Source: an uncultured Cyclobacteriaceae bacterium
GTDB taxonomy: Bacteria > Bacteroidota > Bacteroidia > Cytophagales > Cyclobacteriaceae
Reading direction: 5' to 3'
Assembly (NCBI GenBank): GCA_937146645.1
Contig: CAKZRQ010000017.1
Location: forward strand, 1 to 64,000
Length of the DNA stretch: 64,000 nt
Shown: piece after piece, positions 1-10,109 of the stretch
Layout of the letters: every line of letters begins with the position of its first letter
How positions within the stretch are numbered: the stretch's first letter is position 1
Notes under the pieces: generated by a model
What the model was told of the DNA's origin: nothing
What the model saw: the letters and a program-made list of their open reading frames with translations, nothing else
Databases searched by the model: none
Position numbers and translations under genes: made by a program

Positions 1-18
1 AACCATTAATTACCAGCT

Positions 19-3000
19 ATGAGAAAAGTTTTATCAATTGCTTTTGCTCTGCTGCTCGTGTTTGGTGTGTCCTTTGTTTCAAAGGCCCAAACGAGGGAGC
101 TGAGAGGTACAGTCACGGCTTCGACTGATGGCTTACCTATGCCGGGGGTTACTATCCTCGACAAAAACAAGCAAACAGGTACCACCACGGATGTGGATGG
201 TCAGTACTCGATCTCAGTAGATGAGAATACCGTTTTGGTGTTTTCATTCATTGGTTTCGAAGCGCAGGAATTTACTGTCGGCAACCTTACCGAGCTGAAT
301 GTAACTCTGATGGAATCCGCTAATGAAATGAGCGAATTCGTAGTTACATCTTTCGGTATGGAAAGAGACAAAAAAGCCCTAGGTTATTCTGTTACCCAAC
401 TTGACGGGGATAAGTTTACCGAATCCAGGGCGATCAACGTGGGTAACGCACTAACGGGTAAAGTGGCCGGTGTGAACGTTACACCTCCAGCAACTGGAGC
501 TGGTGGTTCTACCCGAGTAGTTATTCGAGGTGGTTCATCACTAGGCGGCAACGATCAACCATTGTATGTAGTTAATGGTATTCCGATCGAATCAGGTAAC
601 CTTGGTAACGCCGGTATGTGGGGTGGTAATGATGCAGGCGACGGTTTATCTGCGATCAATGCGGATGATATCGAGAGTATCTCTGTATTGAAAGGTGCCA
701 CTGCTGCTGCGCTTTATGGCTCAAGAGCTTCTAACGGTGTAATCCTTATAACCACTAAAGGTGGTTCAGAAAGAAAAGGAATTGGCGTTGCGATTAATTC
801 CAACTTTACTGTGGATCGAGTTCAGGATTTCACGGAATTCCAACGTGTCTATGGACCTGGTCAGGACGGTGAGCGACCAACTACTCAGGACGATGCACTG
901 AACTTCGCTACAAATGGATGGGGTGACCGTTATGACGGGGCGAACTCAATTCAGTTTGATGGAGAGCAAAGACCATACGCTTTCACGGGAGAAGATTTTA
1001 ACGATTTCTACCGTACAGGTACTACCTGGAATAACTCTGTAGCCCTATTTGGAGGGGATGATAAGACTACATATAGATTTTCTTATTCAAACCTTATGAA
1101 TGAAGATGTACTTCCAAATTCTGGGTTTGACAGAAATGTGGTGAATATTAATGTGAACTCAAAGCAAGGTAAGTTTACTCTAGCAGTATCGGGTCAGTAT
1201 TCAAAGCAGACCGTTAAGAACAGACCTAGACTTTCAGATTCTCCAGGAAATGCGAATTTCTCAATGACCTTGAAGCCTGGCAATATTCCTTTGGATGTTA
1301 TGAGCGGAGACCCTAATAAGCCAGGAGCAAGACCTGATGGTCAAGAATTAAGATATCAAGGAAACGTTTTCCAGACCAACCCATATTGGACGGCTTATCA
1401 GTGGGGAAGAGAGGATAATACAGACCGTATATTCGGTAACATGTCTCTTCGTTATGACTTCACGGATTGGTTATATATCCAGGGTAGATATGGTACAGAT
1501 TTCCAAACAAGAGATGACTTCTCTTACACAGCTTATGGCACTGCCTTTAAGCCACTTGGGGATTACAATACCAACCTAAGAACAATCAGAGAGAATAATG
1601 CTGATTTGTTCATTGGATTTGATAAAGCATTTGGTGACTTCAATTTTGATGGATTCATCGGTGGAAATATTAGAAGAAACACTTTCGAAAGAACTGGTGG
1701 TGGAGGTAATGACTTAGTTGTTCCATTTTTCCACTCTGTAACTAATGTGGCAGCTCCACAATACAGATATGGCTTCTCTGAGCAAGGAGTGAACTCTTAT
1801 TTTGGTTCTGTAAATATCGGTTACAAGAACATGATCTTCTTGAACCTTTCTGGAAGAGAAGATGCCTTCTCTACATTGTCTCCAGATGACTTCAAGGTAT
1901 TCTATCCTGGTGCTTCTTTGAGTGCTGTCGTAAGTGATATGTTCGAAATGCCAGACTTCGTAACCTTCATGAAACTTCGTGGTGGTTGGGCGCAAGTAGG
2001 TGGTGGAGGTCCAACACCTTACCAGCTTAACTTGAATTACGGACTTGTAGGATCTGGACACCTGGGTGGTAACTTGGGTACCATCAGAAATGGTTCTATT
2101 CCAAACTCAACGCTTTCTCCTTACTTGACTACGGAGGTTGAAATTGGTGCTGATTTCAGATTCTTCGATAATCGTGTGGGACTTGATTTTGCTTATTACG
2201 ATCGGCAGACAAGCGATGATATCTTGAATACTGGTATTTCTGCAACTTCTGGTTTTGGATCTACAACCATTAATATTGGTGAGCTTCAGAATCGTGGATT
2301 TGAATTCTTGTTAAATGTGACTCCAATTGCAGGTGACTTCAGATGGGATGTTTCTTTTAACTTCTCTCACAATATATCAGAAGTTCTTAGCCTAGGTGTT
2401 AACGCTGCAGGGGAGCCAATCGAATTAATTAATTTGGATGAATCCAGAGTAAGAAGAGAGAGAATTGCACATATCGTTGGTGAAGAGCTTGGAATGATTA
2501 CTGGATTCAAGCACTTGACTATAGATGGACAGCCTGTTTACAATGATCAGGGATTCCCTGTAACTACTCCAGGTTATGAAACCATCGCAAGAGGTCGTCA
2601 CCCTACTTCTGGTGGTTTAACAAACAACTTCTCTTATAAGGGATTCAACTTGATGTTCCTGATTGACTTCAGAGCTGGTGGATCCATGATGTCAGGTACG
2701 AACTACTTCGCGTACTTGAATGGTCTTCACGAGGAGACATTAACCGGAAGAGATGGTTCTTTGACCGTAACTGGTGTTACTCAGGAAGGAACACCAAATA
2801 CCTGGACTATCCCTGCTGAGGATATAGATCAGTATTGGGTGAATTATGCCAGAGTTACTGAGAATGTGGTTTATGATGCAGGGTTTGGTAAGTTGAGAGA
2901 ATTCTCCTTCGGATATACTTTCCCTCAGTCTTTCATAGAAAGAAGCCCATTCCAGTCATTGTCTTTATCACTTGTGGGTAGAAACCTTGCTTTGCTATGG

Positions 3001-3123
3001 TCTGATATTCCAAACATTGACCCAGAAGCAGCTTATACTACTTCTAACCGTTCTCAAGGTTTGGAATTCTTCGCTGTACCAGCGAACAGAAGTATCGGAT
3101 TTAATTTGTCAGCTAACTTCTAA
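19..3123 (+). CDS. SusC/RagA family TonB-dependent outer-membrane transporter
   Basis: TonB-dependent beta-barrel of a Bacteroidota glycan-uptake complex, working with the SusD lipoprotein encoded 30 bp downstream. The 1034-residue product shows a signal peptide (about 1-23, ending SKAQ), a CarboxypepD_reg-like beta-sandwich (about 27-105), a plug domain (about 115-250, with VVIRGGSSLGG and LKGATAAALYGSRASNG) and a long barrel ending in aromatic Phe (LSANF), as outer-membrane barrels usually do. Length is normal for SusC. The neighbouring GH92 genes make alpha-mannosides or N-glycan fragments the likely ligand; this is inference. Only 18 bases precede the ATG, so the operon promoter lies outside the window. 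Confidence 0.95.
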   Translation: MRKVLSIAFALLLVFGVSFVSKAQTRELRGTVTASTDGLPMPGVTILDKNKQTGTTTDVDGQYSISVDENTVLVFSFIGFEAQEFTVGNLTELNVTLMESANEMSEFVVTSFGMERDKKALGYSVTQLDGDKFTESRAINVGNALTGKVAGVNVTPPATGAGGSTRVVIRGGSSLGGNDQPLYVVNGIPIESGNLGNAGMWGGNDAGDGLSAINADDIESISVLKGATAAALYGSRASNGVILITTKGGSERKGIGVAINSNFTVDRVQDFTEFQRVYGPGQDGERPTTQDDALNFATNGWGDRYDGANSIQFDGEQRPYAFTGEDFNDFYRTGTTWNNSVALFGGDDKTTYRFSYSNLMNEDVLPNSGFDRNVVNINVNSKQGKFTLAVSGQYSKQTVKNRPRLSDSPGNANFSMTLKPGNIPLDVMSGDPNKPGARPDGQELRYQGNVFQTNPYWTAYQWGREDNTDRIFGNMSLRYDFTDWLYIQGRYGTDFQTRDDFSYTAYGTAFKPLGDYNTNLRTIRENNADLFIGFDKAFGDFNFDGFIGGNIRRNTFERTGGGGNDLVVPFFHSVTNVAAPQYRYGFSEQGVNSYFGSVNIGYKNMIFLNLSGREDAFSTLSPDDFKVFYPGASLSAVVSDMFEMPDFVTFMKLRGGWAQVGGGGPTPYQLNLNYGLVGSGHLGGNLGTIRNGSIPNSTLSPYLTTEVEIGADFRFFDNRVGLDFAYYDRQTSDDILNTGISATSGFGSTTINIGELQNRGFEFLLNVTPIAGDFRWDVSFNFSHNISEVLSLGVNAAGEPIELINLDESRVRRERIAHIVGEELGMITGFKHLTIDGQPVYNDQGFPVTTPGYETIARGRHPTSGGLTNNFSYKGFNLMFLIDFRAGGSMMSGTNYFAYLNGLHEETLTGRDGSLTVTGVTQEGTPNTWTIPAEDIDQYWVNYARVTENVVYDAGFGKLREFSFGYTFPQSFIERSPFQSLSLSLVGRNLALLWSDIPNIDPEAAYTTSNRSQGLEFFAVPANRSIGFNLSANF

Positions 3124-3153
3124 TCAGAAGGTCTAATCTAAAAAATTCGAAAA

Positions 3154-4719
3154 ATGAGAATATTTAATAAAATAACTGCTTTAGTGTTGTGTGTTGCGAT
3201 GGTAGCCACTTCCTGTAGCGATGAAGATCTTCTTGACCTGAATGTTGATCAGAATTCAGTGACGGAGATGGATATGGCCTTCCTTTTCTCGTTGGCAACT
3301 TTGAGAATCGGAGGAGAATATGAAAATACGCGTGCAAATATGCTTTATGCTGCAACAATGATTCAGCATACTGCTTCCGTTGCCGGCTATTTCAGTGGTG
3401 ACAAATATTTCTACAATGCTGGTTATAGCGGTGCTTATATGGAGCGCCACTTTACCGGGGTGGTTGGTCCTTTGACACATGTGATCAATGAAACTGCTGA
3501 GGATCCAGAGCAAGTGAATGTAAATGCCGCGGCGACTATTATGAGAGTCTTTGACCTTCATAGAATGACCGACATGTATGGTGATATTCCTTATACTGAA
3601 GCCGGACAAGGTCTGGAAGGTGAGGAGTTTTGGTTCCCTGCGTATCAATCACAACAAGAGGTATATAACTTGATGATTGCTGATTTAAGAGCTGCCAGAG
3701 ATAAGTTCTCAGAGTCGGCTAGAAATCTTGGAAATCAGGATTACCTCTACTTTGGTGACTTAAACAAGTGGAGAAAGTTTGCCAATGCTATGCTTATGAG
3801 GATAGCAATGAGAATGAGCAACGTAGATCCAGGTACTGCCGCTTCAGTTTTTGCAGAGGCTAGTGCAAACTCTTTCGAGTCTAACGATGATATCGCTTTC
3901 ATCCATTACACTGATGGCCCTATCGGGGTGAACAGAAATGGATTGAATGATGGATACTGGAATACTTATAAGTACTCCAGAGATTGTAAGATTTCGGAAA
4001 CTTTCATGGATTGGATGAAGGCCAACAATGACCCAAGAATGATGATTCTTTCTGGTGGTCTTGGAGACCCTGAAGACCCATCTACATGGAACACTGATCC
4101 AGAGGCTCAGGTAGGTATGCCAAATGGCTATACAGGTAGTACTATTCTTGATGTTCTAGATCCTGATCAGGCCGCTGCCTTCCAGGAAAATGGAAATCAG
4201 ATTTTCTCTATGCTTAACCTACTTTACTTGGATTGGGCTGATCCTTATTACTTAATTTCTTACGCAGAGGTTGAGTTTATGAGAGCTGAAGCTGCAATGA
4301 TGGGTTGGATTAATTCTGATGCATCAACTCACTTTGCCAATGGAGTAACTGCTGCTATTCAAAGCTGGGAGCAATTTGATCCATCTTTTGCACGTGATCC
4401 AGCAGATATTCAAGCCTATATCGATGGAAGAGGTTTTGATTCTGCTTCTGATGCAGATAAGATGAGATTGATCGGAGAAGAGTACTGGGCTGCTACCTAT
4501 TTGAATGATCTTGAGTCTTGGGCAAATTGGAGAAGAACAGGTTATCCTGAGTTAACTCCAACTCAAGATCCAAATGCATTCGAAGGAAACTTTATTCCAA
4601 GAAGATTGAGATATTGGGAGTCTGAGATCGGGTCTAATCCTGATAACTATCAGGCTGCCATTGCGAGAATGGGTGGAGACACCTTTGCCACCAGAATCTG
4701 GTGGGATGGAGGAAATTAA
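3154..4719 (+). CDS. SusD/RagB family glycan-binding surface lipoprotein (SusD-like_2 type)
   Basis: Surface lipoprotein that caps the SusC barrel and captures the oligosaccharide. The 521-residue product has a lipoprotein signal peptide with Cys21 followed by SDEDLLDLN, an acidic run matching the kind of signal that sends Bacteroidota lipoproteins to the cell surface. The helical TPR-like body carries family-typical stretches such as FDLHRMTDMYGDIPYTEA near residue 130 and the C-terminal EEYWAATYLNDLESWANWRR, which fits the SusD-like_2 subgroup. It pairs with the preceding SusC gene. A strong hairpin plus T-run follows 25 bases after the stop, so expression may be partly separated from the enzymes downstream. 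Confidence 0.94.
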   Translation: MRIFNKITALVLCVAMVATSCSDEDLLDLNVDQNSVTEMDMAFLFSLATLRIGGEYENTRANMLYAATMIQHTASVAGYFSGDKYFYNAGYSGAYMERHFTGVVGPLTHVINETAEDPEQVNVNAAATIMRVFDLHRMTDMYGDIPYTEAGQGLEGEEFWFPAYQSQQEVYNLMIADLRAARDKFSESARNLGNQDYLYFGDLNKWRKFANAMLMRIAMRMSNVDPGTAASVFAEASANSFESNDDIAFIHYTDGPIGVNRNGLNDGYWNTYKYSRDCKISETFMDWMKANNDPRMMILSGGLGDPEDPSTWNTDPEAQVGMPNGYTGSTILDVLDPDQAAAFQENGNQIFSMLNLLYLDWADPYYLISYAEVEFMRAEAAMMGWINSDASTHFANGVTAAIQSWEQFDPSFARDPADIQAYIDGRGFDSASDADKMRLIGEEYWAATYLNDLESWANWRRTGYPELTPTQDPNAFEGNFIPRRLRYWESEIGSNPDNYQAAIARMGGDTFATRIWWDGGN

Positions 4720-4744
4720 TCCTCGGTTTTTATTTTAGAAGTGT

Positions 4745-4781
4745 GATAGAGGTTTTGATTTTTCAAAGCCTCTATCTTTTT
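4745..4781 (+). terminator. Intrinsic terminator or attenuator between SusD and the first GH92 gene
   Basis: GATAGAGG (4745-4752) pairs with CCTCTATC (4769-4776), with further inner pairing of TTTG and CAAA, followed directly by TTTTT. It lies after the SusD stop and 13 bp before the GH92 ATG. It could allow higher SusCD than enzyme expression by partial read-through. Confidence 0.75.
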
Positions 4782-4793
4782 AACCCCAATTCT

Positions 4794-7085
4794 ATGAGAT
4801 TAACTCGAGCTCTTTTTTTGATTTGTTTTTTAAGCTTTGGGCTGGCCAAAGCACAAGAAGTAACAGTCACTGAAACCAGATCATTGGTGGATTTCGTCAA
4901 TCCACTTATGGGTACGGATTCAAGGCCTGAGTTTTCCAACGGCAATGTTTATCCAGCAATCGCCAGACCATGGGGTATGAATTTTTGGTCACCCCAAACT
5001 GGGAAAATGGGAAATGGATGGATGTATCAGTACGGTGCTGAAAAAATCCGTGGGTTTAAGCAGACTCATCAGCCGTCCCCATGGATGAATGACTATGGGC
5101 AATTTTCCATCATGCCTATCACCGGGGAATTGGTTTTCGATGAAGAAAAGCGAGCATCTTGGTTTTCGAATAAAGCTGAAACAGCTAAGCCAAATTACTA
5201 TCAAGTCTATCTGGCCGACCATGACATCAATGTTGAGTTTTCACCCACAGAAAGATCGGTGCTTTTTCAAATAGAATATCCTGCGAATGAGGATGCTTAT
5301 TTGATCATTGATGCTTTTAATAATGGCTCATCAATCGATATTAAAGAAAACGGTATGATCGAGGGATATTCCACTAAGAATAGTGGAGGTGTACCTGAGA
5401 ATTTTAAGAATTACTTTGTGATAGAGGTAGACTCAGAAATCACAGATTCATTCACCGTTATGGACTCTACCCTCAGCGATAATCAGCTTTTTGAAGGAGA
5501 TCATGCGGTCGGAGTTCTTTCTTTCGGGAAGAGTGATCAAAAAAGAATAATCAAGGTTTCTATTGCCTCCTCATTTATAAGCACAGATCAGGCTAAGCTA
5601 AATCTGGAAGAATTAGGGGATAGAGATTTTGATAGAATTGTAAAAGAGGGAGAAGATTCATGGAATGAGTCGCTTGGGAGAATAGAAGTTTCAGGTGGGA
5701 CTATTTCTCAGATGGAAACTTTTTACACCTGTCTTTACCGCTCGCTTTTATTTCCAAGAAAGTTTTTTGAAATAAATGAGGCAGGGGAGGTTATGCATTA
5801 TAGCCCTTACAATGGTGAAGTTCTTCCCGGATTTATGTATACGGACACTGGATTTTGGGATACTTTTCGGGCCCTGTTTCCGCTTTTAAATTTGGTTTAC
5901 CCAGATGTAAATGCAGAGATTCAGGCAGGACTTGCCAAAGCCTATAAAGAAAGCGGATGGCTGCCAGAATGGGGAAGTCCAGGGCTGCGCAATGTGATGG
6001 TTGGAAATAATTCAGCTTCTGTAGTAGCTGATGCTTATTTGAAAATAGGAGAGGACTTCGATTATGATATTGAAACGCTCTATGAAGCTTTGATCCATGG
6101 ATCAAACAATGCTGGCCCCTTAACTGCTGTAGGACGAGCTGGCGCGGAGTATTACAAAGAACTGGGCTATGTTCCTTATGATGTGGGGATAAATGAGAAT
6201 GCAGCTAGAACACTGGAGTATTCCTACGATGATTTTACTATTTATCAGCTGGCTAGAGCCTTGGATAAACCAGAGGTTGAAGAGTATCAAAATCGCTCTT
6301 ACAATTACCAAAAACTCTTCGATCCTGAATCTCGATGGATGAGGGGAAAGAATGAAGATGGAACATGGCAATCCCCTTTCAATGAATTCAAGTGGGGAGG
6401 AGCATTTACCGAAGGAAACAGCATTCATTATACCTGGTCGGTTTTTCAGGATGTTCAGGGACTGGCAGATTTAATGGGAGGAGAGCGAGCATTTGTGAAT
6501 AGGCTGGATGAAGTTTTCTCGACGCCTCCGATATTCGAAGAGAGCTATTATGGATTTGTTATTCATGAAATACGAGAAATGCAGGTTGCTCAAATGGGGC
6601 AGTATGCTCATGGAAACCAACCCATCCAACACATGATTTATCTTTATAATCATGGTTTACAACCCTGGAAAGCTCAATACTGGGCTAGAGAGACCATGGA
6701 TCGAATGTATAAACCTACTCCGGATGGCTACTGTGGGGATGAAGATAATGGGCAGACATCTGCTTGGTACGTATTCTCAGCATTGGGATTCTATCCCGTG
6801 ACTCCTGGGGTGAATGAATATGTCTTGGGTTCACCCTTATTTAAGGAAGCCGTAATTCATCTTCCGAATGGAAATGATATTGAAATTAAGGCTGAAAATA
6901 ACTCTAGCTCAAGAAGATATATTGATAGTTTGAATTTAAATGGAAAAGATTATCAGCATAATTTTCTCGAGTATGAAACATTGAAAGCTGGCGCAAAGCT
7001 AGATTTTCAAATGGCAAAAGAACCTAATCTGAACAGAGGAATAAATGAGGAGAATAAGCCCTTTTCCCTCAGCTTAAAAAAATAA
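4794..7085 (+). CDS. GH92 family alpha-mannosidase (secreted, signal peptide I)
   Basis: Calcium-dependent, inverting exo-alpha-mannosidase of family GH92, predicted periplasmic or exported. I start at ATG 4794, giving 763 residues with a clean signal peptide (MRLTRALFLICFLSFGLAKA); an upstream in-frame ATG at 4701 would put an unlikely extension through the terminator hairpin. The N-terminal beta-sandwich begins near VDFVNPLMGTDS. The (alpha/alpha)6 catalytic domain shows YTDTGFWDTFRALFPLL, FTEGNSIHYTW with the probable catalytic acid Glu540, and GYCGDEDNGQTSAWY with Glu650. The second GH92 here differs around the substrate pocket (THQPSPWMND here, THLSGTGIGD there), so the two probably cut different linkages. 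The stop overlaps the ROK kinase start by one base. Confidence 0.93.
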   Translation: MRLTRALFLICFLSFGLAKAQEVTVTETRSLVDFVNPLMGTDSRPEFSNGNVYPAIARPWGMNFWSPQTGKMGNGWMYQYGAEKIRGFKQTHQPSPWMNDYGQFSIMPITGELVFDEEKRASWFSNKAETAKPNYYQVYLADHDINVEFSPTERSVLFQIEYPANEDAYLIIDAFNNGSSIDIKENGMIEGYSTKNSGGVPENFKNYFVIEVDSEITDSFTVMDSTLSDNQLFEGDHAVGVLSFGKSDQKRIIKVSIASSFISTDQAKLNLEELGDRDFDRIVKEGEDSWNESLGRIEVSGGTISQMETFYTCLYRSLLFPRKFFEINEAGEVMHYSPYNGEVLPGFMYTDTGFWDTFRALFPLLNLVYPDVNAEIQAGLAKAYKESGWLPEWGSPGLRNVMVGNNSASVVADAYLKIGEDFDYDIETLYEALIHGSNNAGPLTAVGRAGAEYYKELGYVPYDVGINENAARTLEYSYDDFTIYQLARALDKPEVEEYQNRSYNYQKLFDPESRWMRGKNEDGTWQSPFNEFKWGGAFTEGNSIHYTWSVFQDVQGLADLMGGERAFVNRLDEVFSTPPIFEESYYGFVIHEIREMQVAQMGQYAHGNQPIQHMIYLYNHGLQPWKAQYWARETMDRMYKPTPDGYCGDEDNGQTSAWYVFSALGFYPVTPGVNEYVLGSPLFKEAVIHLPNGNDIEIKAENNSSSRRYIDSLNLNGKDYQHNFLEYETLKAGAKLDFQMAKEPNLNRGINEENKPFSLSLKK

Positions 7086-7954
7086 TGAAGGTCATTGGGA
7101 TAGATATTGGTGGAAGTCATATTTCAGGTTCTGAGATTCAGTTGCAAGATGGAATCTTAGTGACTAGCCAAATCTTTGAAGCGAAGGTTGATACCTCACT
7201 CGGAGCAGATGAAATCATCTCGACTTGGTCTGGTTTAATCTCACAAATTGCAGGAGGAGATACGGAGATAAAGCTTGGGATCGCTTTTCCAGGACCTTTC
7301 GATTACGAAAACGGAATCTCCCTAATCGAAGAGCAAGGAAAGATGAAGAGTCTTTTAGGACTTTCGGTTAAGAATCTACTCGCTGAAAAATTAGACATCC
7401 CACAAGAGAATATTCAATTTGTAAATGATGCGGAAGCATTTCTGCTTGGGGAGAAATTTGGAGGTGTTCTCAAAGGACATGATAAGATCATGGGAATTAC
7501 ACTGGGCACCGGTTTAGGGTCAGCTATTGGACTAGAGGATGTGGTCAAGGATGCTAAACTTTGGACAGCACCTTTTCGAGATGGAATTGCCGAGGATTAC
7601 CTTGGAAATGCTTGGTTTGTTCAAGAAGCAAAGAGTCGATTTGGAATTCAAATCTCAGGGGTGAAAGAGATTCTCACCTGGCCAGATTCATCAATGAAAG
7701 AATCCATATTCGATGATTTTGCCAGATCACTCGGTGAATTCTTGCTGCCCTATTTGATTCGAATACAGGCTGAAGCGCTAGTCCTCGGAGGTAAGGTGAG
7801 CCTAGCTCATCAACACTTCCTGCCTAAAACCTTAGAATTTCTAAGGAAATTCGGCAGTGAAACAGAGATAAAAATTTCAAAACTTGGAGAAGAAGCAGCC
7901 TTGATTGGTGCTGCACTTCCCTTTTACGCTGATAAAATCTATGCTCAAACCTAG
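7085..7954 (+). CDS. ROK family sugar kinase (predicted hexokinase, possibly mannokinase)
   Basis: Predicted cytoplasmic ATP-dependent sugar kinase of 289 residues. The N-terminal phosphate-binding motif GIDIGGSHISG and a second glycine-rich ATPase motif GITLGTGLGSA (about residues 138-148) identify the ROK/hexokinase fold; QFVNDAEAFLLGE carries the usual catalytic Asp. The zinc-binding cysteine cluster found in many ROK proteins is absent; that region reads RDGIAEDYLGNAWF. There is no HTH domain, so this is an enzyme rather than a repressor. Start ATG overlaps the GH92 stop by one base, and the next GH92 start overlaps its 3' end by 14 bases, so translation is probably coupled. Between two mannosidases, phosphorylation of released mannose is the best guess. 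Confidence 0.85.
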   Translation: MKVIGIDIGGSHISGSEIQLQDGILVTSQIFEAKVDTSLGADEIISTWSGLISQIAGGDTEIKLGIAFPGPFDYENGISLIEEQGKMKSLLGLSVKNLLAEKLDIPQENIQFVNDAEAFLLGEKFGGVLKGHDKIMGITLGTGLGSAIGLEDVVKDAKLWTAPFRDGIAEDYLGNAWFVQEAKSRFGIQISGVKEILTWPDSSMKESIFDDFARSLGEFLLPYLIRIQAEALVLGGKVSLAHQHFLPKTLEFLRKFGSETEIKISKLGEEAALIGAALPFYADKIYAQT

Positions 7955-10109
7955 AGTCCTGTCTCTCTTACTCATCGCTTTTATTTTCTCATGTACTCCT
8001 GATCAGACCTCGGAGGAAGATCAGGTTGATCTAGAATTGACCTCATGGGTTGATCCCTTCATAGGTACGGGCGGGCATGGACATACCTATCCCGGTGCTG
8101 TGGTACCTTTTGGGATGGTTCAGCTAAGTCCTGATGGGGATGTGGAAGGTTGGGACTGGTGTTCAGGATATCACGATTCAGATCGCAATCTTATGGGTTT
8201 TTCCCACACTCATCTCAGCGGGACAGGCATTGGCGACATGGGCGATGTATTGCTGATGCCATTTACTGGAGAAGAATTTTGGACCCCAGGGCCAAAAGAT
8301 AATCCTGATGCTGGTTTTAGAAGCCGCTTTGACAAAAATACTGAAGAGGCAAGTCCAGGATATTATGCGGTTGATTTATTGGATCATCAAGTTAAAGTTG
8401 AGCTGACCGCGACTGAGCGCGCTGGATTTCAGAGATATACTTTTCCAGTGGATTCTGTACCAAAGCTGATTCTCGATCTAAACCACGGAATTGGTTGGGA
8501 TGAGGCAACAGAGACCTATTTCGAATCTCCAGAGGATGGACTCATTTTGGGTCATCGGTTTTCTACTGGCTGGGCCAAAAACCAGAAACTTTTCTTTGCC
8601 TTGAAAACAGACCAAAACTGGGAAGAGATTAAGACGAATGAAGATTTTAAGGATTCTAAAGCGATTTTGAGCTTTGCCGGAGGCCAAAAGATAATCCAAG
8701 TCAAAGTCGGGATATCGTACACTTCAGCAGAAGCCGCGCTTGCCAATCTAGAAGCTGAAATTCCTCATTGGGATTTTGAAAAGATCCGAACCGAGACTAA
8801 GGCAAAGTGGGAGAGAGAGTTGCAGAAGGTTCAAGTCATCGGAGGCGTGGATAAGGAGAAAAGGATTTTTTATACGGGACTGTATCATTCCTTTTTAGTT
8901 CCGCAGTTATTTAATGACGAGGATGGTGCATATCGAGGTGCTGATGGAGAAGTGCATTCTGATCCGGGCTTTGAGAATTACTCTGTTTTTTCGCTTTGGG
9001 ATACCTTCCGGGCGGAAATGCCATTATTCACTCTTCTTCAGGAGGAGCGAACTTCTGACATTTATTCATCTATGCTCCAATTCTATAATGAATCAGGTCT
9101 TATCCCCAAATGGTCTTTGGTGGGGAATGAGACCAATACTATGATCGGATATCATGCAGTTCCTGTCCTTGGTGAGGCGATTATGAAAGGTCTGGATGCG
9201 GGTAAAGCTGAGGAAATGCTGGAGGCCATGATTCAAACAGCGAATCAGGGAGGAGAAGCTTTTGAAGCTTATCGTGAGCTGGGGTATTTTCCTTCGGACA
9301 GAGCTAGTTTCTCCGCGTCAGCGACTATCGAACATTCGTATGATGATTGGGTGATTTCCGCTGTGGCTAAAAAACTTGGACAAGCCGATGTAGCTGAGAA
9401 GTTTGAGGAAAGAGGAAAAAATTACCGAGGACTGTTCGATCCTGAATATGGATATCTTAGGGGAAAGAAGTCGGATGGATCCTGGGTTTCACCTTATGAC
9501 CCTGCAGATGTACAGCATTCGGGAGTATTTATCGAAGGTAATGCCATGCAGTACTCCTGGTTTGCTCCTCATGATGTTCCAGGCCTTATGGAAGTCATGG
9601 GTGGCAAGGATAAATTCAAAACCAAATTGGATGAATTCTTTGCCTTTGAAATAGATAGCACCGTGAAGTTTGAAGCGGCCGATGTTACAGGTTTAATCGG
9701 CCTTTATGCTCATGGAAATGAGCCGTCTCATCACATTGCTTATCTCTACAATGAACTTGATGAATATCAAACAACTCAGAAGCTGCTAAAGCAGATTTAT
9801 AAAGAGATGTATGATGATAAGCCAGATGGATTAAGTGGAAATGAAGATTGCGGGCAGATGTCGGCCTGGTATATTTTTTCAGCAATGGGATTTTATCCGG
9901 TTAATCCAGTAAGTGCTGAGTATGACTTAGGGCTTCCAATTTTTGATTCCATTAAAGTGAAAACTGGAACCTTAGATTTTGAAGTAAAGAAAGAATCTGA
10001 TGGACCCTTCTCGGAAGTCTATTTAAATGGTAACTCAGTAAATAATTTGAAAATTCAGCATTCCGATTTGAAAACCGGAAGTGTAATCACCTTTAAAAGC
10101 AACAAGTGA
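7941..10109 (+). CDS. GH92 family alpha-mannosidase, lipoprotein
   Basis: Second GH92 enzyme, 722 residues from ATG 7941. An in-frame ATG at 7905 is rejected because it would precede the lipoprotein signal MLKPRVLSLLLIAFIFSC, where Cys18 is the lipidation site. Acidic residues follow (TPDQTSEEDQVDLE), consistent with membrane anchoring and perhaps surface display. GH92 signatures: WVDPFIGTGGHGHTYPGA at the N-terminus, SLWDTFRAEMPLFTLL, FIEGNAMQYSW with probable catalytic acid Glu532, and GLSGNEDCGQMSAWYIFSAM with Glu635. It begins inside the ROK kinase gene and its TGA overlaps the start of the oxidoreductase, so the enzymes form one tight operon. Confidence 0.94.
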   Translation: MLKPRVLSLLLIAFIFSCTPDQTSEEDQVDLELTSWVDPFIGTGGHGHTYPGAVVPFGMVQLSPDGDVEGWDWCSGYHDSDRNLMGFSHTHLSGTGIGDMGDVLLMPFTGEEFWTPGPKDNPDAGFRSRFDKNTEEASPGYYAVDLLDHQVKVELTATERAGFQRYTFPVDSVPKLILDLNHGIGWDEATETYFESPEDGLILGHRFSTGWAKNQKLFFALKTDQNWEEIKTNEDFKDSKAILSFAGGQKIIQVKVGISYTSAEAALANLEAEIPHWDFEKIRTETKAKWERELQKVQVIGGVDKEKRIFYTGLYHSFLVPQLFNDEDGAYRGADGEVHSDPGFENYSVFSLWDTFRAEMPLFTLLQEERTSDIYSSMLQFYNESGLIPKWSLVGNETNTMIGYHAVPVLGEAIMKGLDAGKAEEMLEAMIQTANQGGEAFEAYRELGYFPSDRASFSASATIEHSYDDWVISAVAKKLGQADVAEKFEERGKNYRGLFDPEYGYLRGKKSDGSWVSPYDPADVQHSGVFIEGNAMQYSWFAPHDVPGLMEVMGGKDKFKTKLDEFFAFEIDSTVKFEAADVTGLIGLYAHGNEPSHHIAYLYNELDEYQTTQKLLKQIYKEMYDDKPDGLSGNEDCGQMSAWYIFSAMGFYPVNPVSAEYDLGLPIFDSIKVKTGTLDFEVKKESDGPFSEVYLNGNSVNNLKIQHSDLKTGSVITFKSNK

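Noticed and set aside
4701-4793. Longer first GH92 start at ATG 4701
   Set aside because: It runs through the terminator hairpin and places 31 residues before a good signal peptide.
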